Assembly (NCBI GenBank): GCA_020081605.1
Contig: JAHREC010000062.1
Location: forward strand, 124,001 to 188,000
From: Albifimbria verrucaria
Lineage: Eukaryota; Ascomycota; Sordariomycetes; Hypocreales; Stachybotryaceae
DNA: 64,000 bases
Direction of reading: 5' to 3'
The stretch's first letter is position 1, and each line of letters starts with the position of its first letter. A program made the position numbers and the translations under genes. Positions 35,192 to 46,941 of this stretch are shown here, piece after piece. The notes below the pieces were generated by a model. That model searched no databases. It saw only the letters and a program-made list of their open reading frames with translations, and was not told where the DNA came from.

Positions 35192-37183
35192 ATGTTCTCA
35201 TCTCGGTTCATTATTTTGCTGTTGGTATGTATCGGCGAGACAGCATTAGTTCCACGTGATATCTGCAAATCATTTCCTGGAACTGATTCTTGGCCCTCAT
35301 CTGAGCAATGGCGTCAATTGAACCGTACGCTCGAAGGTCGCCTCATTGAACCCTCACTGCCCGCCCAAGTCTGCCATGAACCGAATTTTAATGAAGAACA
35401 ATGTCAACTCGTCCAAAAGCTTGGACGAGTCATGCATATCATGCTCAAGACCCAGCGTCTCTAATGCTGGGCAACTGGGCTGCCACGACTTGCTCACCTG
35501 ACCCCGAGTTCCCTTGCAGTCGAACGGGATACCCAGTTTATGTCGTCAATGCGACTTCATCTAAACATGCTCAGGAGGCTATGAACTTTGGTAATTTTTG
35601 TCCGAAGTACTAGAGACAAGTGCCTTTAAGGTTGACACCTTTACTAGCCCGGAAGCAAGGCATTAGACTCAACATCAAGGGGACAGGCCATGATTTCCTC
35701 GGCCGTTCATCCGCCCCTGGAACTCTTTCAATCTGGACACACTACATCAACTCTACCAAGTTCCACAAAAGCCAATTCAAATTGGCTGGCAGTGGACGTA
35801 TTATATCAGGAAACGCGCTCAGTGTCGGGTCTGGATTAACAATGTATGAGGTATACAAGGCTGCGGCCGAGCACAATACTGCCGTTGTCGGAGGCGCCGC
35901 AAAGACGGTTGGTGTCGGTGGATACATCTCCGGTGGAGGTCATGGTATGCTTGGACCAAACTATGGTCTTGGAGCAGACAATGTACTCCAAATGGAGGTT
36001 GTGACGCCTGAAGGGAAGATACTTACTGTTAACGAAGACTCAAGCCCCGATCTATTCTGGGCGCTTCGAGGAGTATGTGCTAGCCGCTAGCTGCAATCAC
36101 TTGACTAATCCGTGATAGGGAGGTGGTTCTACGTTTGGGGTTGTCACCTCGGTAACACTGCGCGCTCATCCATCACCTCGCGTGTTGAGTGTCAATCTAT
36201 ATGCAGCTATCCCTTTTGAATCCTCGTATCGAGATGACTTTTCGGGCTTTATTTTGGGTCAAATGCCATCGCTGATGGATAATGGGTTAAGAGGTTATTG
36301 CGTATTTAGTCCTACTGGCCATGCTCCTGTTCCGTTCCCAGGGATGCCCGTTGACCTGCCCGGGACCCCTCAGGTAAAACTTATGTTGCCTGCAACATGG
36401 CACTCGTGGATAAAGGCCTTTCAGACCTCGCTAACATTCTCACACCTCTTAACAACACAATCCAAACTCGCTTTGGTGGTGACGGAACGATCTTTACCGA
36501 CGGAGTCAAGGCCTATAGTAGCTGGCTTGATTGGTTCGAGGTTAATTACGATCACACTTCAGCTGGCGGAGTTGGCGTTCTAGAATCGTGGTTGCTCGAC
36601 AAAAAGTCGCTAACAGAGGATCCTAAAGCCGTTGTGGAAGCTTTCACTGCCGCTTCGAAGGTCTATGATGGGACCATGTTCTTCCCAATTGCGGGAAAAG
36701 GCGTGCAGGAGGCAAAGCCCAGAGGAGGCTCAAACGCCGTCAATCCTGGGTGGCGCAAAGCTTACATTCACTTCTGTAAGTGCGGATGCCGTGGTACTAT
36801 TCAATTGTGTTGGTTAACAATGGTAGTGAATCTCATGGACTTCGATCCTCTCAACAAAACAAGTGAAACAGAAGCCGTTAAAACTCTTCGCAATATGTTC
36901 GAGCCAGCTCGCCGACTTGCTCCTGGAATGGGTGCTTACATTAATGAGGTGACAATACACTCGCCCATATTTTCATAGTATTGCGACTTCTAATTGTTTC
37001 TAGGCCTCGTTGTATGAATCAGATCCTGCTCATACATTTTGGGGCGACAACTACAGTCGGTTACTCAAGATCAAGCGCTCAGTGGATCCGGATAATGTGT
37101 TCTGGTGCGGCGTGTGTGTTGGTAATGAAGGTTGGGAGCAATTAGAAAATGGCAGGGTCTGTAAAAAGGCAACACGAGTCTAA
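35192..37183 (+). CDS. Secreted FAD-linked oxidoreductase (berberine-bridge-like, PCMH fold)
   Basis: Begins with a signal peptide (MFSSRFIILLLVCIGETA). The FAD domain contains the flavin-linking His in NIKGTGHDFLGRSSAPGTL, and the pyrophosphate region VGVGGYISGGGHGMLGPNYG plus GADNVLQMEVVTPEG. The position of the second, cysteinyl flavin link reads GGH, so flavin attachment is probably through the single His. The BBE C-terminal motif is YSRLLKIKRSVDPDNVFWCG. Introns: 35591-35647, 36073-36118, 36776-36826 and 36949-37003, all with good borders. Frame breaks at AAAA 35415-35418 and AAAA 36376-36379 each need one more A. Members oxidise alcohols, sugars or metabolite intermediates; substrate unknown here. 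Neighbour of the FAD monooxygenase. Confidence 0.9.
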
Positions 37184-38030
37184 GTAGTCGCAGATATCTG
37201 TACTAGAACAACCTCTTTTGATCCTTGAAAATATTTCTAAGCAATGTAACAAAAATGGAACATGGACTGGGCAATATTCGAGGCGGAGTAGGCTGCGGCT
37301 CACCTTTCTCCAGCTAAAGTTTTAGTGCATTTTGTTTGCCATTTTTATGATAGCCATCATCATTTAGGGCAGAATATGTATCACACGATATCAGAGTTGG
37401 AGAATGGTACTGAATTCATGGACTTGTAAATGTAGACGTAGGTTCGCCACGATCCAGGGTAACCAATTTCTGCATGGTAAATGTGGGAACTAAGTGCCTG
37501 TATAAATCGGGATGCAATGCCGGCTGAAGAGCGCCACATTGAAGTCATAATTAAACTTCACGTTGCACCCATGCTCAGATCACAACGTGGACATCGGCGT
37601 GTTTATCAACTTGTACGAATTACATAGATCATCACGCGCATCAGTACTGATAAAGTCTCGAGAATGCCAGAGACTTCATGTCGATCTGTGCCTTTAGTCG
37701 AGGCCATCTCACTCCAACTATGTGGCTTCGTTATTAATTCTTTCCACTACTCGATCCATTGTAATTCGATTAGCCTTTTTATTCCTTTATTTAGTCCGTC
37801 TATATGCTTTTTCGTTGGGTAGGACTTGGCCTGGTCCATAAGACTGCGCCAGACGTGGTCCCCGGGGATACGGATTGAGAGCTGCGGGCTTAGTGACGAT
37901 AAGTTTCGCTTGCTCACCTTGAAGACTAGCGTTGTACTTGAGAATATTACATTGAAAGAGTCTTTAGGGATCGCAACCCCTGCCCCTGACTGAATCTTTT
38001 GGCGAAAAACCGCTCACACCGATCAGTGAA
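37184..38030. other. Convergent intergenic region
   Basis: Lies between the 3' ends of the oxidase (plus) and the membrane protein (minus). Contains terminator regions of both genes; no gene or repeat is recognised. Confidence 0.5.
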
Positions 38031-39036
38031 TTATACGTCTTCTAACTCCTGCAAAGGCTCGCCAGTTTGACCAGGCACCGATCTACGCATTTGCTGATCG
38101 CGCAGCTTTGCGGCGGTTGAAGTTGTATTGTCATTGTGCAGTTGATTGAGTCCGAGAAATAGGTAAATGCACAACATGACATACTCAGGTAGCAGGGCCA
38201 TAAGCGCGAATGCAATGGCGGAACCAAACAGAGGGCTCCATTTTGAATTGATGATGTTGAAACCAGTTGCATTGAAAACACTGATTATCCCATAAATAGT
38301 ACGAAGACATAGAGCAGGAGACCCTATCAGCAACCATTTGAGATACTACTGATATGATTAGTTGTCCAACTACACCGAGTAGGGGAGGGTGGAACCTACG
38401 AGACGATCACCATTTTTGGCACTTATTTTTCGGAATAAGGCAAAGACAACGACGACAAGAGAAACAAACACACAGGCAAATTGGATGTATGCCACCTTCG
38501 ACAACGTCGCTTGTGTATCAGCTTGGGACGGCTTGCCAGCCAACCCACCACTGACACTCAAAAGGACAACCGCAGCAAGGATTTGGTATCGAGCAATGGT
38601 GGTGAATCGTTTTGCCCGTTTGCTTGCAGGATAGTTGGCGTTTAGCTAAAGGTGGATTTTGTGGTTAGTAAGGAACCTATTATCAAAATCAACTGGCTTG
38701 AACTTACACAAGACGAAGTATACCAAGGAAAGCTATAAGCAAGGGAACCAGGCTAACGTTGAGCAAGACAATGGTAGCAATAATCAGGCCTAGCTGCCCA
38801 GGGTCCTTTTCCTCCACAATCGTTAGGATAGCACCAGTAAGTCGTACTGAAACCAATCATTAGCGGAGGATCACAGGGTAATACAAGGCTGACGTGCTCA
38901 AAGTGAAGGGTACAGCAGGATACCATGCCATGCGAGCGCCATTGGTCCAGTTTCGTATGCAAATGTAGAGTGTAGCAGGGATAGCTGGAGTGTAGAAGAT
39001 GACTTGCGCAATTGCTAGAGCTGTGTGTGGATACAT
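38031..39036 (-). CDS. Fungal polytopic membrane protein (DUF7702-like)
   Basis: Starts MYPHTALAIAQVIFYTPAI with no cleavable signal and continues through about seven hydrophobic segments, including VRLTGAILTIVEEKDPGQLG, IIATIVLLNVSLVPLLIAFL, VAYIQFACVFVSLVVVVFAL, ALCLRTIYGIISVFNATG and ALMALLPEYVMLCIYLFLGL, then a polar C-terminal tail. Introns fit near 38340-38400 (phase 0, CTC before GTAGGT), 38650-38720 and 38850-38925; the first exon junction is the least certain. The pattern and the phrase around the polar Glu in TI(V)E match what I recall of the DUF7702 family, whose role is unknown. It is convergent with the FAD-linked oxidase; a link to that pathway is speculation. Confidence 0.7.
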
Positions 39037-42027
39037 GTTGGGAAACAGTTTGTCGAGGTTAATGAGAGTTAGACTAAATTGTCAAGGTACAAACTCTCAA
39101 ACCTCGAAAGCAGCGTAGGTCGGTAAGATTTATAGAAACTTACTTTCACATTCAGATGCTGGGCCGTTTCATGAGCTCCACGTAATAAAATCAACTGGGT
39201 ATCGTATCTGAATGGAGATTTTGTGGTCACCGGGGATGCAACCGACAATTCGTGCCTCGTGGCTGTGCTGCGGCTGAACCCCATATAATGGTATCGGAAC
39301 TTTGCGACCATTGGAATCTGACCTATCATACACTCTGCACTTGCCGGAATCCACGTTGCGACAGTAGCCTTACGGGGCTTCGGATCTGAGGTGCCGGCTT
39401 TGGGGTCTGGGCGGAGTCTAGCTGAACCATCATGGGTTCCACAACACACGGATGCTGACGAGAAAAGCCAGTTATAATGTTGTCAAGGAGATTGTCGTCA
39501 AATATACTAAGTCCTTGTCAATTGTGAATTCAATTTTTAACCAGTTACTTCATCATTATTCAACTATGTGTTCAATTGGTTGTGCAGGAACTCATGAGAC
39601 TCTTCAGCTTCCGGGGTGCTGTGGGTCACAAGATGGAGAACCAAGCAAGTCGGAAGAAGAGCGGGATACGCCAATTAGTCTATAAGACTAAAGCGTAGGC
39701 GAGTGCGAGTGCGAACTCTGTCCCCGCTTCAAGACGACTCGCAGTTATTCTTGAATCACATACAATAATAAGCCTCGTGTGTGAGTATATACGATTCTAA
39801 GCCTCAATGAACTAATTAGCTGCGCCCATTCAGCGTATCCTCTGGTTCATGCATGGTTTGCGTTTCGCAGTATACCATTTCTCACATGTGGAGAAGGAAG
39901 GTTTGCGAGTAGAAATTGTATAATTTGCAAACAGGTCAAGGTTGTACAACTACATCTCAATGGCCGTGACACATACACCTAAGGTTGTACACGTACAAAA
40001 ATACTTACACCTTATGAAGCATGGAGTTGCTAGGGAAGGCCGTAGCTCAATTTTGTAAGGCCCAAGATGCACGAACTGCGATAGCCATCCGAAAGAAGAC
40101 TCAATCATCGATGCCAGTACGTATTGTTTATGTGATATGTAATTGCATAGTGTTCATAAACCAGATCTTGTTGTTATCTTTTGCAATGCCTCCTCCGCGA
40201 GTTGGAAGACTCGCTCCTTGTTACTATCAGTACCTTCTGCGATGTAATGCACTTCTTGCTCGATTCTGATCAAGCATTCATTAAAAGATTGAGCCACAGT
40301 ACTTGCCACAGGTGCCAGAGACGCCACGAAATGATACTTCATTCTTGCAGAAGGTCAAATAGATTGACTGAAGTGTAGCATGAAATATGGTTTGTAAACA
40401 CTAACACATCAACTAACCATGAGAGACTTGGTGCTACGTGTGTGTCATGACTCTCAGTCTCTTGTGGATTCTGTAGTGCTTTTGAGGTAAGTAGGCCAAA
40501 GAGCGACGCGAAATCGTTACGAAGCTTGTGCTACGGCTTGCGAGCTGGGGGTTTGACATAGAGCACTGCAGTATCGTGTATCAAAATCAGCAAGTTGCAA
40601 GTCACATAAAATATAATCTAGTCACAGGTGGTTTTTATTCTTCGTGATCACTCCTTGCTCTCTTGCTCTAAGGGCCTCAACGTGTTTCTTCACATTTGAA
40701 GCTACCACTACTACTTTCCGCGACGCAGCGTGCATTGTTTAGAGATTTACCAGCTCATACTGCAAAGGTAGCCACCCACCTGGGCTTCCTACCCCAATGT
40801 CAAGCCTGAAACTAGTCTAATTCGTGGAGGGCTAAATTTAATCCCGCTGTCGTGGTGAGTTCAATATACAAAGCATGCGAGACGTAATGGAATCTTTAGG
40901 TAAAGGAATTCGCTTTTCCGGCCATCCACGATAGTGGGCTTATCATAATGACTTGACTAGCCCCCAGTTTGCAAGTAGTCTTACATACAGCTACATTGCC
41001 TGGACGATAATGCAGATGTTGCAGTTGTTTATGTCTCACCACCTAGAGTTTCACGAACCGACCAACCCTGAATGTGTGCAAGGGCATTACACCCCTCATG
41101 TTGTTCACAGCTTCCTCCATCTTCCAGTACATCTATAGTAGCACTAATTCTTTAATCCTCTCGCTATGAGAACTTTTGACAGATATAGATCATTCAAATG
41201 GCCCATGGGATGCTTTTTGAGAGGTACCCTCAGCTTATCCTGTGAAGACTGCCATCTTCTCTGGGCCAGGTGCATACGCCAAAGCAGACTCTACAGTTCC
41301 TACTGTGCACATTTTGATTTGAACTATTTCGATCACGATCTCCATCATCCCCTGCTTATTGGTTGCCAGCTCAATATTTGGCGTTGTTTTATCGAGCGGC
41401 AAATCCAGCTGTCTCATGCTGCGCCTCGGCAATTACAGATTCCAGGCTATGATGCGACGCTGTCACAAAAGTGATATACCATTTCCGGCATAATTCTTGG
41501 CTTCCAGATGTCCCTGTGTTGTGTGGTGGACCGGTGTAGTTACTCCATGACCTGATCATGCAGCGTTTCGTTAAGCCGGCAGCTGTTGTGGTGAGACAGG
41601 CCTGCTGCTCCGTCCACTGAGCCTAAAATGGACTCTTCCGCATATTTTTGCTCAAGTTAGATTTTACGGCTTCGTATTATTTTCCCTTGCGTCTAATATG
41701 CGTTCAACTTCGTACGGGGTCTCACACTGCATATCAAATGGAACTCCAAAGGCACGCTATACCATCTCAACTTATGCACTGAGACTCAACTTGACATCAG
41801 TTATCTATTTAAATTAGAATCACGTCGTAATAGGAACTTGGTGGCTTTGTGCGTAGCCCACTTCCAAATCAGGCGAGACGTAGCTGGCCGTTGAAGCCGG
41901 AGGTGCCAGGAACAGACATATGAAGCCGGTCGCGACAAGACCAGCCAAAACAGCCGAATTAATTCAAACATTCGCTATGTCTTGTCTGTAAAGAATACAT
42001 GTATGTTAATACAAATCCTAATTTCCA
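39037..42027. other. 3 kb region without a supported gene
   Basis: A 127-codon minus-strand frame at 39069-39449 sits directly upstream of the membrane protein; it has no recognised motif and is left uncalled, although an alternative frame there contains GKCRVYDRSDSNGRK and VGCIPGDHKISIQIRYP, which could be a decayed small protein. A 62-codon minus frame at 40154-40342 is helical-looking but isolated. The remainder to 42027 holds nothing recognisable. Confidence 0.45.
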
Positions 42028-43072
42028 ATGTTTTACTCGACAGTTAGACTTTCGGTTTTGGCATTTAGCAGTGGGGTCAAGAGTCATGGGGCGCTACAAG
42101 CTACACTACTGATGGCGTCACACATCTTAGGTATGCGAAAACGAACACTACATGCTTCTTGAAAAATAATAATTCCTTCCAAGAAACTGTTAGGAACGCG
42201 GAGACAGAGGCTGATAGAGGGTTGTGATGACAGGAACATGCCATAGGTCAATAACGGCGAACCAAGTATTCAAACGGATTGGAGATATGACTACTATGCT
42301 GACAAACTCCATGAGAAAATACATGACGTGCGGTAATCCTAGAAGAATCGATCCCAATACGTATTATGACCCAATCACTGCAGGGAGTAATATTACGGCG
42401 AATATCTTTTTCAGGCATCCATACGGGCCTATGCTGGCCTACATGGCAATCTGTCCCGAGGATGGTTATGAGAATGTTAATATTCATGCTCCTATTTGAT
42501 TTGTTGACCTATCTGCTTTTATGTGTGTTGAACAGAATCTGCTTTCATTTACGATGGATGGAGTTCCGCGTATGAATACAAACTAACTTTTTCATAGGCT
42601 CAAAGTCTGGGAAAAGGGCTTGATAAAGGGTATTGGACTGAAGACACGTGGATATTATCAGATCTTGCTGATCCTGGAAAACCTGTGGATATCACTACTC
42701 CAGTATCGCTTAAACCTGGAAAGTATCTTTTTCGACATGTCATAATCAACTTGCAGACTGGGCCAGCACAATGGTACTCAACTTGTATCAATCTCGGGAT
42801 CAGTGTATTGGGCAATAGCCTCCCAACAACCGAACAGTTCGTGGCTATCCCTGGCGTTTATGATAAGGTTAGCGAGTATATTGACTGGAAGATGGCATTT
42901 GGAAATATCATATCCTCTCTAACCCTGATCATTCAATCTTAATAACCTATTTTACATGCAGGATATCGGCAAGAGCTTCCATCTTGATGGAACTAACTGG
43001 TTTTATAGCATAGATGATCACAACACAGCTAGTACTTGGCCCGTGTGTAGTTACGCTTTGTCTTCTTGCTGA
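42028..43072 (+). CDS. AA9-like protein (copy 2, divergent)
   Basis: Secreted protein of the AA9 fold. The signal peptide ends GVKS, placing His20 (HGALQ) at the mature N-terminus. Later segments align with AA9: MTTMLTNSMRKYMTCG, TAGSNITANIFF, HPYGPMLAYMA, KVWEKGLDKGYWTEDTWIL, SLKPGKYLFRHVIINL, GPAQWYSTC (axial Tyr) and FVAIPGVYDK. The brace His region reads HPYGP rather than the usual HxGP, and the segment between His20 and the CG cysteine is hard to splice, with an in-frame TAG near 42242. Introns are seen at 42131-42193, about 42478-42535 and before DIGKSFHLDG. One frame break at AAAA 42612-42615. The C-terminus is unusual (WPVCSYALSSC). Copper activity is uncertain; a non-oxidising relative is possible. 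Confidence 0.7.
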
Positions 43073-44113
43073 TACTCTTCCCATTTGTAACCAATGCCCA
43101 GACTGGCAGTGTGGGAAGGCTAGACACATAACCATTTACAATCAATCTATGATAGCCAAAGTGTCTTTCTTTGATATTATGCAGCTGAGGCTAGCTGGTT
43201 TATGAGGAACTTGGGATATTAGGTAGTTTAACTGACCATCGTTATGTTGACCAGATTGCTTACATTGTCATAATTCTTAGTTCACATTGGCTTAGGTCCA
43301 TATTTGGTACCTTGGTGAAATCTTTCTACATTTGGGCAATTTTTATTAGTGCTTGTTATTGAGAAGAAACTTTGGCCTGACGTAGGCAGCCTCTTTCCAA
43401 ATTTATGACATATTGCAGAAAACCCGTCCAATAAACAGGCCCAACTCCTTTAGCTGGCCCGACCTGCCATGACTCGTAACCCTTTGACATGTCCTCTAGC
43501 GGACGAATTGGTACTGGCGTGTTCCAGCTCTGCAAGCCTCAGCACCAAGTTTTGGGCCGACTCGAGTCAGGTGCTACACCGAGCACAACGGCTCAGTACC
43601 GCCTCTTTCCACCTTTCTCTGTTGAGGAGACATCTCCGCAGCTGTTGATTGGCCACAGCTGGAGAAGGTTGGTAAGACTTGACTACTATTGACAACACCC
43701 CTGCCTTTGCGCGTTTTAGACCTTTAATGTGGCTGTATTGTAGGTGCGTCAGCAAAAGACCTTGGTTACCGCCATAACATTCGCGCCAATGGCGGGGCAG
43801 ACATTTGAGAAGACTCCCAGGGTTGCTTTTTGACTTTGGGCTGTCTTGCCCGCTAAACCGAGGTAGTAACGTGAGGTTAGGACAAACAAGATCAGCAATG
43901 CTTTGATATAAAGACAGCCATGTCCAGTCTGGCCTTAGCTTATAACTCACCAGTATTGGCATGTCGCACACCCTCCACCTCGCTCTCGTTCAACGAATAC
44001 ACACTGCGCCTGCTATCCGCTCTTTCAACTACACCTACCTACCGCTCCGGGGCGAGGCTGAGTGGTTAATTGCAGATATGCTGCAGCGTGTCTGCAACAC
44101 ATGCTGATACCGA
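43073..44113. other. Intergenic, promoter region of the membrane protein gene
   Basis: Overlapping frames on both strands at 43489-43971 have no recognisable features and are taken as chance. Nothing else is seen. Confidence 0.5.
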
Positions 44114-45012
44114 ATGGCTCGCCTAGATGGGGGCTACGGCAAAGACCCGACCATTCCAGAGGCCATCACCATCATCATAGCCACTCTTTTGGCAGTGTCG
44201 TTCTATAATGTCATCGAGTTGAATGTACTCATCTTCACGACTTTCAAGCGAATCAAGACACTTTATCCTTGGAGTCTTTTGATCTCAACATGGGGCATTG
44301 CCACGTGGTCATTAGGCTTCCTCCTCAAAAATTTCCGGCTTACTAGGGGGCCGTCTTGTATTCAGTTTTGATCGCCACCGGATGGTGTGCCATGGTCACT
44401 GGACAATCTGTGGTGCTCTATTCAAGACTTCACTTTGTGCTTTCTAACCACAAAGTTTCAAGGGCGATATTGTGCATGATAATATTCAATGCCATCTTTA
44501 TGCACATTCCCACCATAGTCATGGGTATTGGGGCGAATTCGGATAACCCGAAGTTTTGGTTAAAATTGTACCCGATTTACGAAAAGATCAACGTCACGGT
44601 CTTTTTCCTTCAGGAATTCATCATTTCGATAACTTATGTCATCTGTACGGTGCGGTGGCTGAAAGGGGATGTCGCCGTGTTTCGCAAGCAGACTAGAATG
44701 TTGCGATATTTGGCTTTGATAAATTGTCTCGTCATTGCACTGGATATTGCAATTTTGGGCCTCGAATACGCCGGGTTATATGACATCCAGACTGCATACA
44801 AGGGCATGGCCTACAGCATCAAACTTAAGTTGGAGTTCCGCGTCCTCAACGATCTTGTCAAGTTCACAACAACCCCTTGGATATGTCCAGCCCCTGCTCT
44901 GGCACCAACTACAGCACAACGACTGGGTCGAGAGATGTGCAGTCTACGTGGCTTCCTCCTTGTCGTTCGGTGTCAAACTTAAATAAATCACCAGACTTTT
45001 CTCCATTTTGAC
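44114..45012 (+). CDS. Seven-TM-like fungal membrane protein (DUF7703-like)
   Basis: Intronless gene of about 300 codons with successive hydrophobic helices: EAITIIIATLLAVSFYNVIE, LYPWSLLISTWGIATWSLGF, VLYSVLIATGWCAMVTGQSV, ILCMIIFNAIFMHIPTIVMG, VTVFFLQEFIISITYVICTV and YLALINCLVIALDIAILGLE. The phrase TGQSVVLYSRLHFVLSN is typical of the fungal DUF7703 proteins as I recall them; their role is unknown, and a receptor-like topology is only suggestive. Two frame breaks at GGGGG 44346-44350 and CCCC 44873-44876; adding one base at each joins FRLTRG to AVLYSVL and yields a polar Ser-rich tail ending at 45012. Without the second correction the frame stops at 44982. Confidence 0.72.
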
Positions 45013-46728
45013 AGCCACGTACGATTGGATTATCTGAATAGCACTAGTCTATTTGTCCTGCCATAGGCTACGACTATGTTTTCCCAAGTAATCCGGAGAT
45101 AACTACTGTAGCTAAGCAAGGGAAAGTGGATCTAGGGCAGTTTTCTAAAGAAAGAAGTGCCGACGAAGCACTCTGTCCGTTTTTAGTTGACATTCAGAAA
45201 GGGGTTTTGAAATTGGTCTCACCACTCACCGCGAAAAAAACACGACCGGTGCCGTACAACTGCCGACACACCAAAGAATACAGTTGCTTCAGAAAACAGA
45301 GATAAGTTAAATCACTCAGATGGTCCTACAATAGTCTACGGTTCAGATCAGCTACAATATGAAATTGAAACAAAAACATACCCATGTAGCAACTGCCAAA
45401 CTTGTTTCCAGTTTCGGCAAGCCAACGAAAGAGCACATCGGCCGACAGAGCGTAGCAAGGGTTTATACCATATATGGCTCTGATCTATAATCAAAACAGC
45501 GATCTCGCAACTCCTAGGACACGGCTTTATCGGCCACCTCTACTTCGCCCTAAGGCGTTCAGGGTGCAGACAAGTTAGTTCATAGGTGTCTATGTAATGA
45601 GATCAAAGGGAAGTGGGATACTTACAGAGCCTAAATACATATAAATATATGTATTTATATATATGAACATAAGCATTTCACAAAATAAATATGTATATAA
45701 ATTAAAAAAATAAGATTGTGTGGAGTTTGTTCATCCAATAGAGCATCACCCTATATATGGAATGGCAAACCTACTTTGAGACATCTCCTTATGCCCCTTC
45801 ACAGCCTTGAGGAGATACTATGTCAAACACCCTTATCATTTCTGATCCTCTTCCTACACGACAATGTTTCAGTGACCAACCTCGCCCATTGATTCCCAAG
45901 ATAAGTCCATTGAGTACGATAATATACACCTGACTAACTGGCAAAGATAGGTATTGATCTTGAAACGCTTCGTCGGCTTGTCGTGGTAATTCATCGACTC
46001 TTCCCCTTGAGAAAGAGTTTCATAACAGCAGCTTCTTCTAGAATCGAGCATAATAAAAATTTAAGGGTGTATTTCTCGTCTTCTTGGTCACTATAGTACC
46101 GTAGTAGGCTCCAGATTTCGCATCACCTAACTTGTTTCTCCTCGACGTTGGGGTGCCGTTTGTCAGCCACCTCACGTTCGTCCCCATCATTGTATCCTGC
46201 CATGTCACTTCCTTGTCCTCCTCAACTTGAGTTCAGCCATCGGCCTATTTCTAGTCCGATAGGTGTATATTGACTGCAGGAACGTTCGAAATTCTCCACT
46301 CTATGCTTATTATCCAGCTCTAGGCTCGTCTATTTATGAAGCGAAGAGAGTGTTCCAGCCCTCCAAATGCAAATCCCTCGCTGAATTTGGATCTTTGCAG
46401 CTTCTTAAGACGTCAGCTGCTGCAGGAGTGCAGAAATAAATTATCCACCACTGGGCGATTTGAAAACGTGTCCAAAATGTCGAGTCACTGAGTGTAGTTT
46501 TTCGAAGCTGGTACATTCTACCATCCCGTTTTGTCTGTTTTTGAGTGGTGCCCTTGTAGATCGTCTAAAGGCGTCCTCGCTTGGCAAATCAAGAAGGAAG
46601 AGGGGTTACCCAGGAGTGAAGTATAAAAACTCTGGCTAGAATTGTCATATTTCATTATAATTCTATACTTCTCTTTACACTTTTGTCTTATAACCAAATC
46701 CTTGCACTTATTCACACCAACTTTCATC
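45013..46728. other. AT-rich intergenic region
   Basis: No gene seen. Contains the palindrome at 45632 and a TATATAA-rich patch at 45640-45715. The last 100 bases include a TATAAAA at 46622, about 105 bases before the start codon of the small secreted protein, a plausible promoter element. Confidence 0.5.
45632..45657. repeat. Perfect 11-base AT palindrome with 4-base loop
   Basis: TAAATACATAT (45632-45642) and ATATGTATTTA (45647-45657) are exact reverse complements around AAAT. Such sequences can form cruciforms or arise by chance in AT-rich DNA; no function is claimed. Confidence 0.85.
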
Positions 46729-46941
46729 ATGAAGTTCATTCTCCCTATTTTGAGTATGGTTGCCTTAGCCTTAGCCGCCCCTAGTATTGAGATCCCTAGA
46801 GAGGAACCCTATTGTACTGTTGATGGGTTCTGCAACCCATGTGTACGGGATGGCACCTATTACCAGCCATGCAGAAATGGAAAGCGAAATGGTATCGCTT
46901 GCGGCGATGGCACTGGACTCGGTTTTACAGTGCCATGCTAA
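46729..46941 (+). CDS. Small secreted cysteine-rich protein, 70 residues
   Basis: Complete intronless frame. The signal peptide (MKFILPILSMVALALAAP) is followed by a short pro-like IEIPREEP and a mature domain of about 45 residues with six cysteines in the order YCTV, FCNPC, QPCRN, ACGD and VPC, enough for three disulfides. Gly, Asn and Arg are frequent. A TATAAAA lies about 105 bases upstream and the leader is pyrimidine-rich, as expected for a highly expressed fungal gene. The family is not recognised; secreted effectors and small defence-type peptides share this size and cysteine number, but no specific activity can be inferred. It lies between two AA9-like genes. Confidence 0.75.
   Translation: MKFILPILSMVALALAAPSIEIPREEPYCTVDGFCNPCVRDGTYYQPCRNGKRNGIACGDGTGLGFTVPC

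Noticed and set aside
43567..43971. 134-codon minus-strand frame
   Set aside because: Composition is mixed, no family motif is visible, and it overlaps a plus-strand frame in a probable promoter region.
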